A stretch of 5,856 bases of DNA from Aquamicrobium sp. (GCA_014860725.1 JACZJD010000228.1:1-5856), one strand, 5' to 3'. Numbered from the stretch's first letter, positions 1 to 5,067 are shown. The notes: generated from the letters alone by a model not told the origin. A program made the numbers and translations.

Positions 1-1590
1 CCCGTTATAGGACGAGCGGCTTTCGGCGATCGGCACGATGGACAGCCACGGCCGGTCCGCCTGCACCGGCATCGCCCCGCCGACGAGAAGCTGCGAAACC
101 GGCGCCAGCGCGTCGATCACGAAGCCCGGCAGCGTGCCGGCGGCAAGGCACAGAAGCGCCAACGCGCCCATGGCCGCGAGCGAGAAGCGGTCGACCTCGC
201 CGGCCCCTTCGGCCTCCGGCGAGCGGGCGCGGCCGAGGAAGGCGACGCCGTAGGCGCGCACGAAGCAGGCCGCGGCCAGTGCGGCGGTCAGCGCCAGCAT
301 GCCGCCGACGGCGGGAACGGCGATCCTCAGGCCCCAGCCCTCGATCTGCGGACTTTGCAGGATCGCCTGGAAGGTCAGCCATTCCGAGACGAAGCCGTTG
401 AAGGGCGGCAGCGCCGAGATGGCGACGGAGCCGGCGAGGAAGAACACCGCCGTCGCCGGCATGCGGTGGATCAGCCCGCCCAGCCGGTCGAGGTCGCGCT
501 GCCCGGTCGCGGTCAGCACCGCGCCAGCGCCGAAGAACAGCAGGCTCTTGAACAGCGAATGGTTGAGGACGTGGAACAGCGCCGCCGTCAGCGCCAGCGC
601 GGCCGCCCATTCCATCGCGTTCGCGCGGAAGGCGAGCGCCAGCCCGAGGCTCGCGAAGACGATGCCGATGTTCTCGATGGTCGAATAGGCGAGGAGCCGC
701 TTGAGGTCGCGCTCCATCAGCGCATGCAGGATGCCGAGCACGGCCGTGCCGCCGCCCAGCACCAGCAGCAGCACCGCCGTCCACCACGCCGGCTCGCCGA
801 CGAGGTCGAACACGATGCGGATGAAGCCGTAGACGGCCACCTTGGTCATCACGCCGCTCATCAGCGCCGAGACGTGGCTGGGCGCGGCCGGATGGGCGAG
901 CGGCAGCCAGACGTGCAGCGGCACCAGCCCCGCCTTCGACCCCGCCCCGACGAGGACGAAGAGCAGCGCCAGCGACGCGGTGAGCGGCGCGCGATCCGCC
1001 GCGCGGATGGCGGCGAAGGTGTAGTCGCCCCCTGCCCCGGCCAGAAGGCCGAAGGCGAGCAGCAGCGCCATGGTGCCGAAGCTCGCCATCACCAGATAGA
1101 CGGTCGCCGCCCGCCGGTTCTGCGCGTCGCGATGATGCGCCAGCACCATCGCCCACGAGGCGAGCGACATGAACTCCCACGCCAGCAGGAACGAGAAGGC
1201 GTCGGCGGCCAGCACCACGAGGTTCATACCGGCGAGAAACGCCGGATAGAACGGCAGCACCCGATGCGGCGCCTCCTCATGGCGGCCGTAGCCGACGGCA
1301 TAGACGCTGGCGGCCAGCCCGCCGAGATTGACGACCGTGAGGAAGAAGGCCGAGAGCGCATCGACGCGGAAATGCGCGCCGATCCACGGCAGGCCGAGCG
1401 GCAGGACGAGCTGCGACGACGCATTGCCGAGAAGCGCGGCCAGCGCGACGATGAAGCCGGTGGCCGACATCACGGCCGCGGCCGGATAGACGAGCGCCGT
1501 CGCCCTGGCCTCGCGCGACAACGCCACGGCGAGCGCCGCGAGGACAAGCAGCGCGCCCACCACAAGGAGCAGGGCCGCGGTCGCCGTCAT
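1..1590 (-). CDS. hyfB: HyfB-like proton-translocating membrane subunit (hydrogenase-4 / complex I antiporter family), C-terminus cut by window edge
   Basis: Reading the minus strand from the ATG at 1590 gives an open frame of 530 codons with no stop before the window edge. It is a very hydrophobic protein with roughly 13-14 membrane segments. It has the signatures of the Proton_antipo_M family (NuoL/M/N, MrpD, HyfB): Glu139 in LLAWEFMSLASW, Lys219 in GAGSKAGLVPLHVWLPLAHP, Lys250 in SGVMTKVAVYGF, the segment LKRLLAYSTIENIGI at 297-311, the histidine/lysine segment LFHVLNHSLFKSLLFFGAG at 338-356, and PPFNGFVSEW at 395-404. In the family the buried Glu and Lys residues form the proton path. The 'PLAHPAAPSHVSALMSGVM' and 'STIENIG' wording matches HyfB/HycC-type subunits better than NuoM. 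HyfB proteins are usually about 670 residues, so about 140 are missing off the left edge. The start overlaps the stop of the upstream HTH gene by one base (TGATG), implying translational coupling. Family assignment is firm; whether the complex is a true hydrogenase cannot be told here. Confidence 0.9.
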   Translation of the reverse strand, partial: MTATAALLLVVGALLVLAALAVALSREARATALVYPAAAVMSATGFIVALAALLGNASSQLVLPLGLPWIGAHFRVDALSAFFLTVVNLGGLAASVYAVGYGRHEEAPHRVLPFYPAFLAGMNLVVLAADAFSFLLAWEFMSLASWAMVLAHHRDAQNRRAATVYLVMASFGTMALLLAFGLLAGAGGDYTFAAIRAADRAPLTASLALLFVLVGAGSKAGLVPLHVWLPLAHPAAPSHVSALMSGVMTKVAVYGFIRIVFDLVGEPAWWTAVLLLVLGGGTAVLGILHALMERDLKRLLAYSTIENIGIVFASLGLALAFRANAMEWAAALALTAALFHVLNHSLFKSLLFFGAGAVLTATGQRDLDRLGGLIHRMPATAVFFLAGSVAISALPPFNGFVSEWLTFQAILQSPQIEGWGLRIAVPAVGGMLALTAALAAACFVRAYGVAFLGRARSPEAEGAGEVDRFSLAAMGALALLCLAAGTLPGFVIDALAPVSQLLVGGAMPVQADRPWLSIVPIAESRSSYNG

Positions 1591-1871
1591 CACGCGCCCC
1601 CGCCCGCTCCGGGTTCCCTGGTTCCGGGTTCCCTGAGCCGCAGGCCGCGCCCGCCGGACTGGCTCGCCGCGCCCTCGCCGATCAGCTCGATGCCGGCGGC
1701 GTCGAGCGCCGCGATCAGCTTGACGAGGGAATCGACGTTGCCGCGAATGGTGCCGTCGCTCGCCTCCATGCGCTGGATGGTCGGCACCGACAGGCCGGAC
1801 AGATCGGCCAGCCGCCGCTGGTCGATGCCGAGAAGGGCGCGCGCCGCCCTCAGTTGCGCGGATGTGATCAC
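1590..1871 (-). CDS. Small XRE-type helix-turn-helix DNA-binding protein upstream of hyfB
   Basis: This is a 93-residue protein with GTG as the start codon (translation begins MITSAQLRAARALLGIDQ). An XRE/Cro-like HTH lies at about residues 5-60: helix 2 with QRRLADLSGLS (18-28) and recognition helix with VPTIQRMEAS (29-38), then a conserved-looking DSLVKLIAALDAAGIELIGEG stretch (47-67). No catalytic or ligand-binding domain follows, so it is probably a dimeric repressor or activator consisting of the DNA-binding domain alone. No strong Shine-Dalgarno precedes the GTG. The last 13 or so residues (EPGTREPGAGGGA) look like an add-on encoded by a short tandem DNA repeat. Its stop TGA shares an A with the ATG of hyfB, so it leads that operon. 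A palindrome 27 bases upstream of the start is the likely operator. The regulatory target (itself plus hyf genes) is inference. Confidence 0.85.
   Translation of the reverse strand: MITSAQLRAARALLGIDQRRLADLSGLSVPTIQRMEASDGTIRGNVDSLVKLIAALDAAGIELIGEGAASQSGGRGLRLREPGTREPGAGGGA
1608..1635. repeat. Two-copy direct repeat (13 bp, period 15) in the 3' end of the HTH gene
   Basis: The 13-mer TCCGGGTTCCCTG occurs at 1608-1620 and again at 1623-1635, separated by two bases. It encodes the REPGTREPG tail of the HTH protein, beyond the apparent end of the conserved domain. A 15-base period keeps the reading frame. It may be a recent slippage product or part of a dispersed small repeat. Confidence 0.8.
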
Positions 1872-1897
1872 GGCTCAGGCTTCTGGGGTGAATGCCA

Positions 1898-1925
1898 CAA
1901 CATGGAGACTCGTATCTCCATGTTG
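1898..1925. promoter_or_regulatory. Palindromic operator candidate upstream of the HTH gene
   Basis: This is a perfect inverted repeat with 11-bp arms, CAACATGGAGA (1898-1908) and TCTCCATGTTG (1915-1925), around a 6-base centre CTCGTA. A further ATGCC (1892-1896) and GGCAT (1930-1934) extend the dyad imperfectly. It lies 27-54 bases upstream of the GTG of the HTH gene and overlaps the predicted -10 and transcription start. That is where an XRE autorepressor would bind. It lacks a T-run on either side, so a terminator is less likely. Binding by the adjacent HTH protein is inferred. Confidence 0.7.
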
Positions 1926-1947
1926 CATAGGCATGGCTCAGTGTCAA
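1919..1947 (-). promoter_or_regulatory. Predicted sigma-70 promoter of the HTH-hyfB operon
   Basis: On the minus strand a perfect -35 TTGACA (1942-1947) is followed after 16-17 bases by a weak -10, CAACAT or AACATG (1919-1925). The -10 lies inside the right arm of the palindrome at 1898-1925, so a protein bound to the palindrome would block RNA polymerase. The local AT content is higher than in the flanking genes. The -35 is convincing and the -10 is weak. Confidence 0.5.
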
Positions 1948-1951
1948 TTAG

Positions 1952-1968
1952 TGATGTTTCAGACATCA
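1952..1968. promoter_or_regulatory. Short dyad just upstream of the predicted -35 (operator or weak 3' hairpin)
   Basis: TGATGT (1952-1957) and ACATCA (1963-1968) form a 6-bp inverted repeat around TTCAG. It sits between the stop codon of the DUF445 gene and the predicted -35 of the HTH promoter. It could be a second binding site or a weak 3' hairpin for the DUF445 transcript. There is no U-tract after it on the minus strand, so it is not a canonical terminator. Confidence 0.35.
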
Positions 1969-1990
1969 ATCATGACGATTGAGCCGTGCA

Positions 1991-3280
1991 TCAGCCGAAG
2001 ATGAGCCGTTCCCCGACATGCAGCGCGAGACCGGCCAGCCCGCCGATCAGCATGCCGTTGAAGCGGATGTATTGGAGGTCGCGGCCGATGTTCAGCTCGA
2101 CCAGACGGGTGAGCTGCACGATGTCCCAGCTCCGCACCTGATCGGCGATGAAGGTGGCGACGCCGCTCTTCTGGTTCTCGACGAAGGCCGAGAGCGCGAC
2201 GACGAAGCCGTGGTTCATGTCGGCGCGCAGACCGGGCTCCTGCCGGAGCTGGCGGCCGATCTCGGCGAAGAGATCGGCGAGATGCCGCCGCAGGATCGAA
2301 TCCTCCGCGCCGACGTCCTGCTCGGCGAAGGCGCGAAGCCCGCTCCAGAAGTTCTCGGCCAGCCCGCGCAGTTCGGGCCGCGCCAGGAGGTCGCGCTTCA
2401 GCCGCTCGGCGCGCTCGGAATAGGCGGGCGAGTCGCGCAGCTCGGCGACGAAATTCTCGACGAAGCGGTCGAACTCGCGGCGCAGCGCGTGGTCTGGGTC
2501 GGCCTCGGCTTCGGCGAGCAGCGTCCCGGCTGCCGCCACCAGCCGCTTCAGCAGATAGGCGTCGGCCTGGAACATCTTGGCCAGCGTCGGCAGCTCCTGC
2601 CGGATGCGCTCGCGCAGCGCGGCGAGCGTCTCCTCGTCGCGCAGCAGGCCGCCGAACACGCGCAGCACCTCGTCGAAGATGCGCTGATGGCGGCGCTCGG
2701 CGGTGAAGGCCGAGAGAAGGTCGGCGGCGAGCGGCACCAGCTCCACCTTCTCGACCTGGGCAGCGATGCGCTGGCCGATGAAGTCGCGCAGGCCCGACCC
2801 CTCGGTCGCGGCAAGCGCCTGCGGCACCAGCCGCGCGACGAAGCGCGACAGCACGGCCGCGCGGCGGGGATCGGCCAGCCAGTCGGCGGCGAGCAGCGCG
2901 AAATCGACCTGCCGCAGCTTCTCGCGCACCGGGCCGGGCGCGAGGAAGTTGGCCTCGATGAACCGGCCGAGATTGTCGGCGATGCGGTCCTTGTTGCGGG
3001 GGATGATGGCGGTGTGGGGTATGGGCAGGCCGAGCGGCCGGCGAAACAGCGCCACGACCGCATACCAGTCCGCCAGCCCGCCGATCGCCGCCGCCTCGGC
3101 GAAGGCGGCGACATAGGCGAGCGCCGGCCAGCTATCCTGAAGCGAGCGTGCGCCGAGGAACACCGCGACGCACAGCGCGAGCGCCAACGTGGCCACGGCC
3201 TTGGTACGGCGCAGCGCGACGAGCTTGGCGTGCTCGTCCTCCACCTGCGCCGCCGGCCCGTGAGGGAAAGCAGCCTTCAT
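1991..3280 (-). CDS. DUF445 (YjiN-type) membrane-anchored protein
   Basis: This 429-residue protein is the usual length of the DUF445/YjiN family (E. coli YjiN is similar in size). The order is a cytoplasmic-looking N-terminus, a membrane segment at about 28-43, and a second hydrophobic stretch at about 53-78 running into the family signature GGLADWYAVVALFRRPLG (67-84). The conserved IPHTAIIPRNKDRIADNLG follows at about 87-105. Next is a long charged helical region rich in Glu, Arg and Leu (about 110-400), and then a C-terminal LQYIRFNGMLIGGLAGL segment (402-418) that forms the last membrane helix. The biochemical function of the family is not established; it is thought to be an inner-membrane protein with a large helical domain. 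The start at 3280 is supported by AAAGGA six bases upstream. It lies 83 bases after the GNAT gene on the same strand, and the HTH gene follows after a promoter-bearing spacer. A functional link to hyf is not shown. Confidence 0.92.
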   Translation of the reverse strand: MKAAFPHGPAAQVEDEHAKLVALRRTKAVATLALALCVAVFLGARSLQDSWPALAYVAAFAEAAAIGGLADWYAVVALFRRPLGLPIPHTAIIPRNKDRIADNLGRFIEANFLAPGPVREKLRQVDFALLAADWLADPRRAAVLSRFVARLVPQALAATEGSGLRDFIGQRIAAQVEKVELVPLAADLLSAFTAERRHQRIFDEVLRVFGGLLRDEETLAALRERIRQELPTLAKMFQADAYLLKRLVAAAGTLLAEAEADPDHALRREFDRFVENFVAELRDSPAYSERAERLKRDLLARPELRGLAENFWSGLRAFAEQDVGAEDSILRRHLADLFAEIGRQLRQEPGLRADMNHGFVVALSAFVENQKSGVATFIADQVRSWDIVQLTRLVELNIGRDLQYIRFNGMLIGGLAGLALHVGERLIFG

Positions 3281-3286
3281 CGCCTG

Positions 3287-3292
3287 TCCTTT
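3287..3292 (-). promoter_or_regulatory. Ribosome binding site of the DUF445 gene
   Basis: On the minus strand AAAGGA is followed by a 6-base spacer (CAGGCG) and the ATG at 3280. It fixes that start. Confidence 0.7.
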
Positions 3293-3309
3293 CGCGCGCT
3301 ATCGATTCC

Positions 3310-3330
3310 CGATCCGCAATGTGGGGATCG
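3310..3330. other. Weak hairpin in the GNAT-DUF445 spacer
   Basis: CGATCC (3310-3315) and GGATCG (3325-3330) are complementary around a 9-base loop. It is the only structure noted in the 83-base spacer, and no T-run follows. I see no convincing promoter here, so the DUF445 gene may be read through from the GNAT gene, with the hairpin acting at most as an attenuating or RNA-stabilising element. Confidence 0.25.
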
Positions 3331-3363
3331 CCGGCGGATTCGTCACGCGAAAGGCATCGTCGT

Positions 3364-3921
3364 TCAGGCGAGGACGGCCGCGCCCAGCGACAGCAGGCCC
3401 ACGCCCGGGCGCGCCGGCAGCGGCGGCACGGGCTCGAGCTCGATCAGGCCGACGGTTTCGCCGTGGTCGAAGCGCAGCTTGGCGTTGAAGCTACGGGCAA
3501 GCCGCTTCATCGGCTCGTTCTGCGGGTGGGTAGTGACGAGAAGCCGCTCGTAGCCGAACGCCCGCGCGCCCTCGATCAGCCGCGCGAAGAGAAGCCGCCC
3601 GAGGCCGCGGCGCTGCAGGTGCCGCTCGACACTGAAGGCGATCTCGCCCGTCGGCTCCGCATCCTCGGGCCGCTCGTGCAGCTCGGCCGCGCCGAGGACC
3701 TCGCCGTCGTCGACATAGCCGATGACGATGGTGCCGTCGTTGAAGCAGCGTTCCGCATAGGATGCGACGAAAGAGTCGCTGGTCGGGCCGTTGAAGCGAT
3801 CGCGGCGGCTGTCCGCGTCGAGCCGCAGCAGATGGGCCTTGAACTGCGGCAGTTCCGAATGTCTCAGCAGCCTGATCCTCCCCCTCAGAGGCACGGCTGC
3901 ACCGTTTACCTGGTCTTGCAT
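3364..3921 (-). CDS. GNAT-family N-acetyltransferase
   Basis: This 185-residue protein has a Gcn5-related N-acetyltransferase fold. The acetyl-CoA pyrophosphate-binding motif A is HLQRRGLGRLLFARLIEGAR (101-120), with the Q/RxxGxG core at 103-108. The preceding strand is GEIAFSVE (92-99), the next strand is ERLLVTTHPQ (125-134), and the motif B helix is NEPMKRLARSF (135-145). The final strand is TVGLIELEPV (156-165). The substrate cannot be read from sequence; small molecules or protein amino groups are both possible. The start at 3921 (MQDQVNG) is chosen because GAGGAG lies six bases before it. The frame stays open to an ATG at 4059, but that extension runs through promoter-like DNA and lacks family similarity. 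It is divergent from rirA, sharing a 241-base spacer. Confidence 0.9.
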   Translation of the reverse strand: MQDQVNGAAVPLRGRIRLLRHSELPQFKAHLLRLDADSRRDRFNGPTSDSFVASYAERCFNDGTIVIGYVDDGEVLGAAELHERPEDAEPTGEIAFSVERHLQRRGLGRLLFARLIEGARAFGYERLLVTTHPQNEPMKRLARSFNAKLRFDHGETVGLIELEPVPPLPARPGVGLLSLGAAVLA

Positions 3922-3927
3922 GTCGCA

Positions 3928-3933
3928 CTCCTC
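3928..3933 (-). promoter_or_regulatory. Ribosome binding site that decides the GNAT start
   Basis: On the minus strand GAGGAG is followed by a 6-base spacer (TGCGAC) and the ATG at 3921. It is a near-consensus Shine-Dalgarno, which argues against the longer upstream start at 4059. Confidence 0.8.
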
Positions 3934-3970
3934 GTGGGTTCCTCCCCGAGTCGTAGCACTCGACATGCCC

Positions 3971-4001
3971 GCTATATTGTGCATTGCAACATGAAATGCA
4001 A
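3971..4001 (-). promoter_or_regulatory. Candidate GNAT promoter with internal dyad
   Basis: On the minus strand a -35-like TTGCAT (3996-4001) is followed by a -10-like TATAGC (3971-3976) or ATATAG (3972-3977) with 18-19 bases between, slightly long. The region is AT-rich compared with its surroundings and sits about 50 bases before the GNAT start. Between the two boxes lies an inverted repeat, TGCATT (3980-3985) and AATGCA (3995-4000) nine bases apart, which could be an operator. Confidence 0.35.
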
Positions 4002-4088
4002 GGGCTACGCGCGCGCAGGGCCGCGTCGCGATGGCGCATGGGCGCGACTTGCTGCGCATAATAAGTTGAAAAGAGGACTCCAGATTTC

Positions 4089-4116
4089 TTGCAATCTTCT
4101 CTGGAATTGTTCTAAG
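4089..4116 (+). promoter_or_regulatory. Predicted rirA promoter
   Basis: A -35-like TTGCAA (4089-4094) is followed after 16 bases by a -10-like TCTAAG (4111-4116). The -10 is inside the ICE-like palindrome (4100-4116), so a bound regulator would occlude RNA polymerase. This leaves a leader of about 40 bases before the rirA start. Confidence 0.5.
4100..4116. promoter_or_regulatory. Irr/ICE-like iron control box upstream of rirA
   Basis: TCTGGAATTGTTCTAAG matches 11 of the 14 defined positions of the iron control element as I recall it (TTTAGAA-N3-TTCTAAA), with the core GAA-N3-TTCTAA intact. In Rhizobiales this element is bound by Irr, a Fur-family, heme-responsive regulator active under low iron. 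In Agrobacterium, Irr is known to repress rirA. The location on the predicted -10 of rirA fits repression. The match was judged by eye. Confidence 0.65.
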
Positions 4117-4150
4117 GTATCCGCCATATTGCAGGGACGCTCAGGAATCC

Positions 4151-4156
4151 GAAAGG
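4151..4156 (+). promoter_or_regulatory. Ribosome binding site of rirA
   Basis: GAAAGG lies six bases before the ATG at 4163. An out-of-frame ATG at 4158 is ignored because only the 4163 start gives the conserved MRLTRQTNYA N-terminus. Confidence 0.65.
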
Positions 4157-4162
4157 CATGTC

Positions 4163-4627
4163 ATGCGCCTCACACGCCAGACCAACTACGCGATCCGCAT
4201 CCTGATGTATTGCGCGGCCAATGACGGCCGCCTCAGCCGTATCCCGGAGATCGCGGCTGCCTATTCGGTGTCGGAACTCTTCCTCTTCAAGATCCTTCAG
4301 CCTCTGGTCGAGCACCGGCTGGTGGAGACCGTGCGCGGCCGCAACGGCGGCGTGCGGCTCGGCCGGCCGGCGACGGAGATCACCCTGTTCGACGTCGTGC
4401 GCGTGACGGAGGAGAACTTCGCCATGGCCGAGTGCTTCGAGAAGGATTCGACCGACTGCCCGCTGGTCGAATCGTGCGCCCTGAACGAGGCGCTGCGCAA
4501 GGCGCTGGGCGCGTTCTTCGAGGTTCTCGAAGGCTACACGATCCACGACCTCATCAAGGCGCGGCCGCAGATGCGCGACCTGCTCGGCCTCAACGAGATC
4601 GTCACGCCGCAGGCGATGGTCAGCTAG
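4163..4627 (+). CDS. rirA: RirA, Rrf2-family iron-sulfur iron-responsive transcriptional regulator
   Basis: This 154-residue protein opens with MRLTRQTNYAIRILMYCAAN, typical of Rrf2 regulators and nearly identical in wording to rhizobial RirA. The winged HTH spans about residues 1-75: LSRIPEIAAAYSVSELFLFK (24-43) is the recognition region and VRGRNGGVRLGRP (57-69) the wing. The three cluster cysteines C91, C99 and C105 (ECF, DCP, SCA) are all present at the positions known in Rhizobium RirA. A C-terminal helix (LRKALGAFFEVLEGYTIHDL) carries dimer contacts. In the family the [4Fe-4S] form represses iron-uptake genes when iron is sufficient, and cluster loss at low iron relieves this. It acts in the cytoplasm on IRO-type operators. 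It is a single gene, divergent from the GNAT gene, with a hairpin directly after its stop. The Irr-like box upstream suggests reciprocal Irr-RirA control. Confidence 0.95.
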   Translation: MRLTRQTNYAIRILMYCAANDGRLSRIPEIAAAYSVSELFLFKILQPLVEHRLVETVRGRNGGVRLGRPATEITLFDVVRVTEENFAMAECFEKDSTDCPLVESCALNEALRKALGAFFEVLEGYTIHDLIKARPQMRDLLGLNEIVTPQAMVS

Positions 4628-4634
4628 GTGCCCG

Positions 4635-4661
4635 GCCGCTTCCGGAACAGCCGGAAGCGGC
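4635..4661 (+). terminator. Hairpin terminator of rirA
   Basis: A perfect 11-bp stem, GCCGCTTCCGG (4635-4645) and CCGGAAGCGGC (4651-4661), closes on the 5-base loop AACAG, seven bases after the rirA stop. It is very stable but has no T-run after it, so it may act as a U-less terminator or 3'-end protector. Confidence 0.7.
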
Positions 4662-4703
4662 GCGAAGGAAACTGGTGAGGGTGCTCGGAGAATCCGCGTC
4701 CCG

Positions 4704-4738
4704 AAAAAGGCCGCGACTGCGGCCCGGGCTTTCGCCCG
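4704..4738 (-). terminator. Intrinsic terminator of tRNA-Val with a second GNRA hairpin
   Basis: Read on the minus strand, GGCCGC-AGTC-GCGGCC is followed directly by TTTTT (stem 4709-4724, T-run 4704-4708), a textbook intrinsic terminator. Immediately before it is a second hairpin, CGGGC-GAAA-GCCCG (4725-4738), with a stable GNRA tetraloop. It lies about 50-80 bases downstream of the tRNA-Val 3' end. Confidence 0.8.
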
Positions 4739-4752
4739 CCCCCGCGGAGCCG

Positions 4753-4778
4753 GCTCGCGAAGCGCGTTCGGCGCGAGC
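4753..4778 (-). other. Inverted repeat just downstream of tRNA-Val
   Basis: GCTCGCG (4753-4759) and CGCGAGC (4772-4778) form a 7-bp stem, with an alternative inner pairing CGAA/TTCG. On the minus strand it follows the tRNA CCA after TCTTTTC. It would form the first of three successive hairpins in the tRNA-Val trailer. Confidence 0.45.
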
Positions 4779-4785
4779 GAAAAGA

Positions 4786-4861
<76 letters not shown>

Positions 4862-4874
4862 TTCCGCGCCGGAC

Positions 4875-4902
4875 GTTTAAGCGCGTGCCGCCTGTTAGGC
4901 AA
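4875..4902 (-). promoter_or_regulatory. Predicted tRNA-Val promoter
   Basis: On the minus strand the -35 TTGCCT (4897-4902) is followed after 16 bases by the -10-like TTAAAC (4875-4880), within the octamer GCGCTTAA. The expected start falls a few bases before the tRNA 5' end at 4861. The same octamer occurs at the -10 of the divergent tRNA-Asp. Confidence 0.5.
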
Positions 4903-5039
4903 GCGGAATCGCGGCGTCGGCGCCCCGTTTCGGATGCCGCGAACGCCGCTCGGTCGGGGCTTCGAACGGCCGAAGCGTCGCCCGCGACCGGCTTTCCCGG
5001 GCATCGCCGCGGTCGCCGCAAATTCAGCCTCCGGCGCGC

Positions 5040-5067
5040 TTGACACCACAGGCGGAAGCGCTTAAGT
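5040..5067 (+). promoter_or_regulatory. Predicted tRNA-Asp promoter
   Basis: A perfect -35 TTGACA (5040-5045), preceded by C as in many alphaproteobacterial promoters, is followed after 16 bases by TTAAGT (5062-5067) inside GCGCTTAA. Transcription would start near 5074, leaving a leader of about 34 bases. The stretch between the two tRNA promoters (4903-5039) is GC-rich with only minor dyads (for example GCTTCG/CGAAGC at 4959-4976), and I see no gene in it. Confidence 0.6.

Larger units (their letters stand above)
1865..1993. repeat. Inverted repeat bracketing the HTH-DUF445 spacer
   Basis: CACGGCTCA at 1869-1877 and its exact complement TGAGCCGTG at 1980-1988 bracket the whole spacer. Allowing one bulged base, the match extends to TGATCACGGCTCA (1865-1877) against TGAGCCGTG-C-ATCA (1980-1993). 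Another direct copy of TGAGCCGT occurs at 2002-2009 inside the end of the DUF445 gene, and GGCTCA recurs at 1935-1940. There is no obvious target-site duplication outside the arms. It could be a remnant of a tiny mobile repeat or chance. Confidence 0.35.

Noticed and set aside
5..1180. Minus-strand 391-codon frame overlapping hyfB
   Set aside because: It is an Arg/Gly/Ala-rich shifted reading of the same DNA. The frame starting at 1590 gives a coherent membrane protein with family motifs.
355..2004. Very long plus-strand open frame (549 codons) opposite hyfB and the HTH gene
   Set aside because: It is dominated by Arg, Gln, Glu, His and Gly with no domain pattern. It is the GC-codon-bias mirror of the real minus-strand genes, whose products have clear family motifs.
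1979..3553. Long plus-strand open frame (524 codons) opposite the DUF445 gene
   Set aside because: It is antisense to a full-length DUF445 protein with conserved termini and a good ribosome binding site. Its composition is low-complexity and typical of a shadow frame.
3922..4059. 46-residue N-terminal extension of the GNAT protein from an ATG at 4059
   Set aside because: The extension lacks GNAT similarity and crosses promoter-like DNA. The ATG at 3921 has a near-consensus ribosome binding site.
4903..5039. Possible gene in the GC-rich stretch between the tRNA promoters
   Set aside because: Open frames here are short shadows without ribosome binding sites or recognisable motifs. Only minor dyads are visible.
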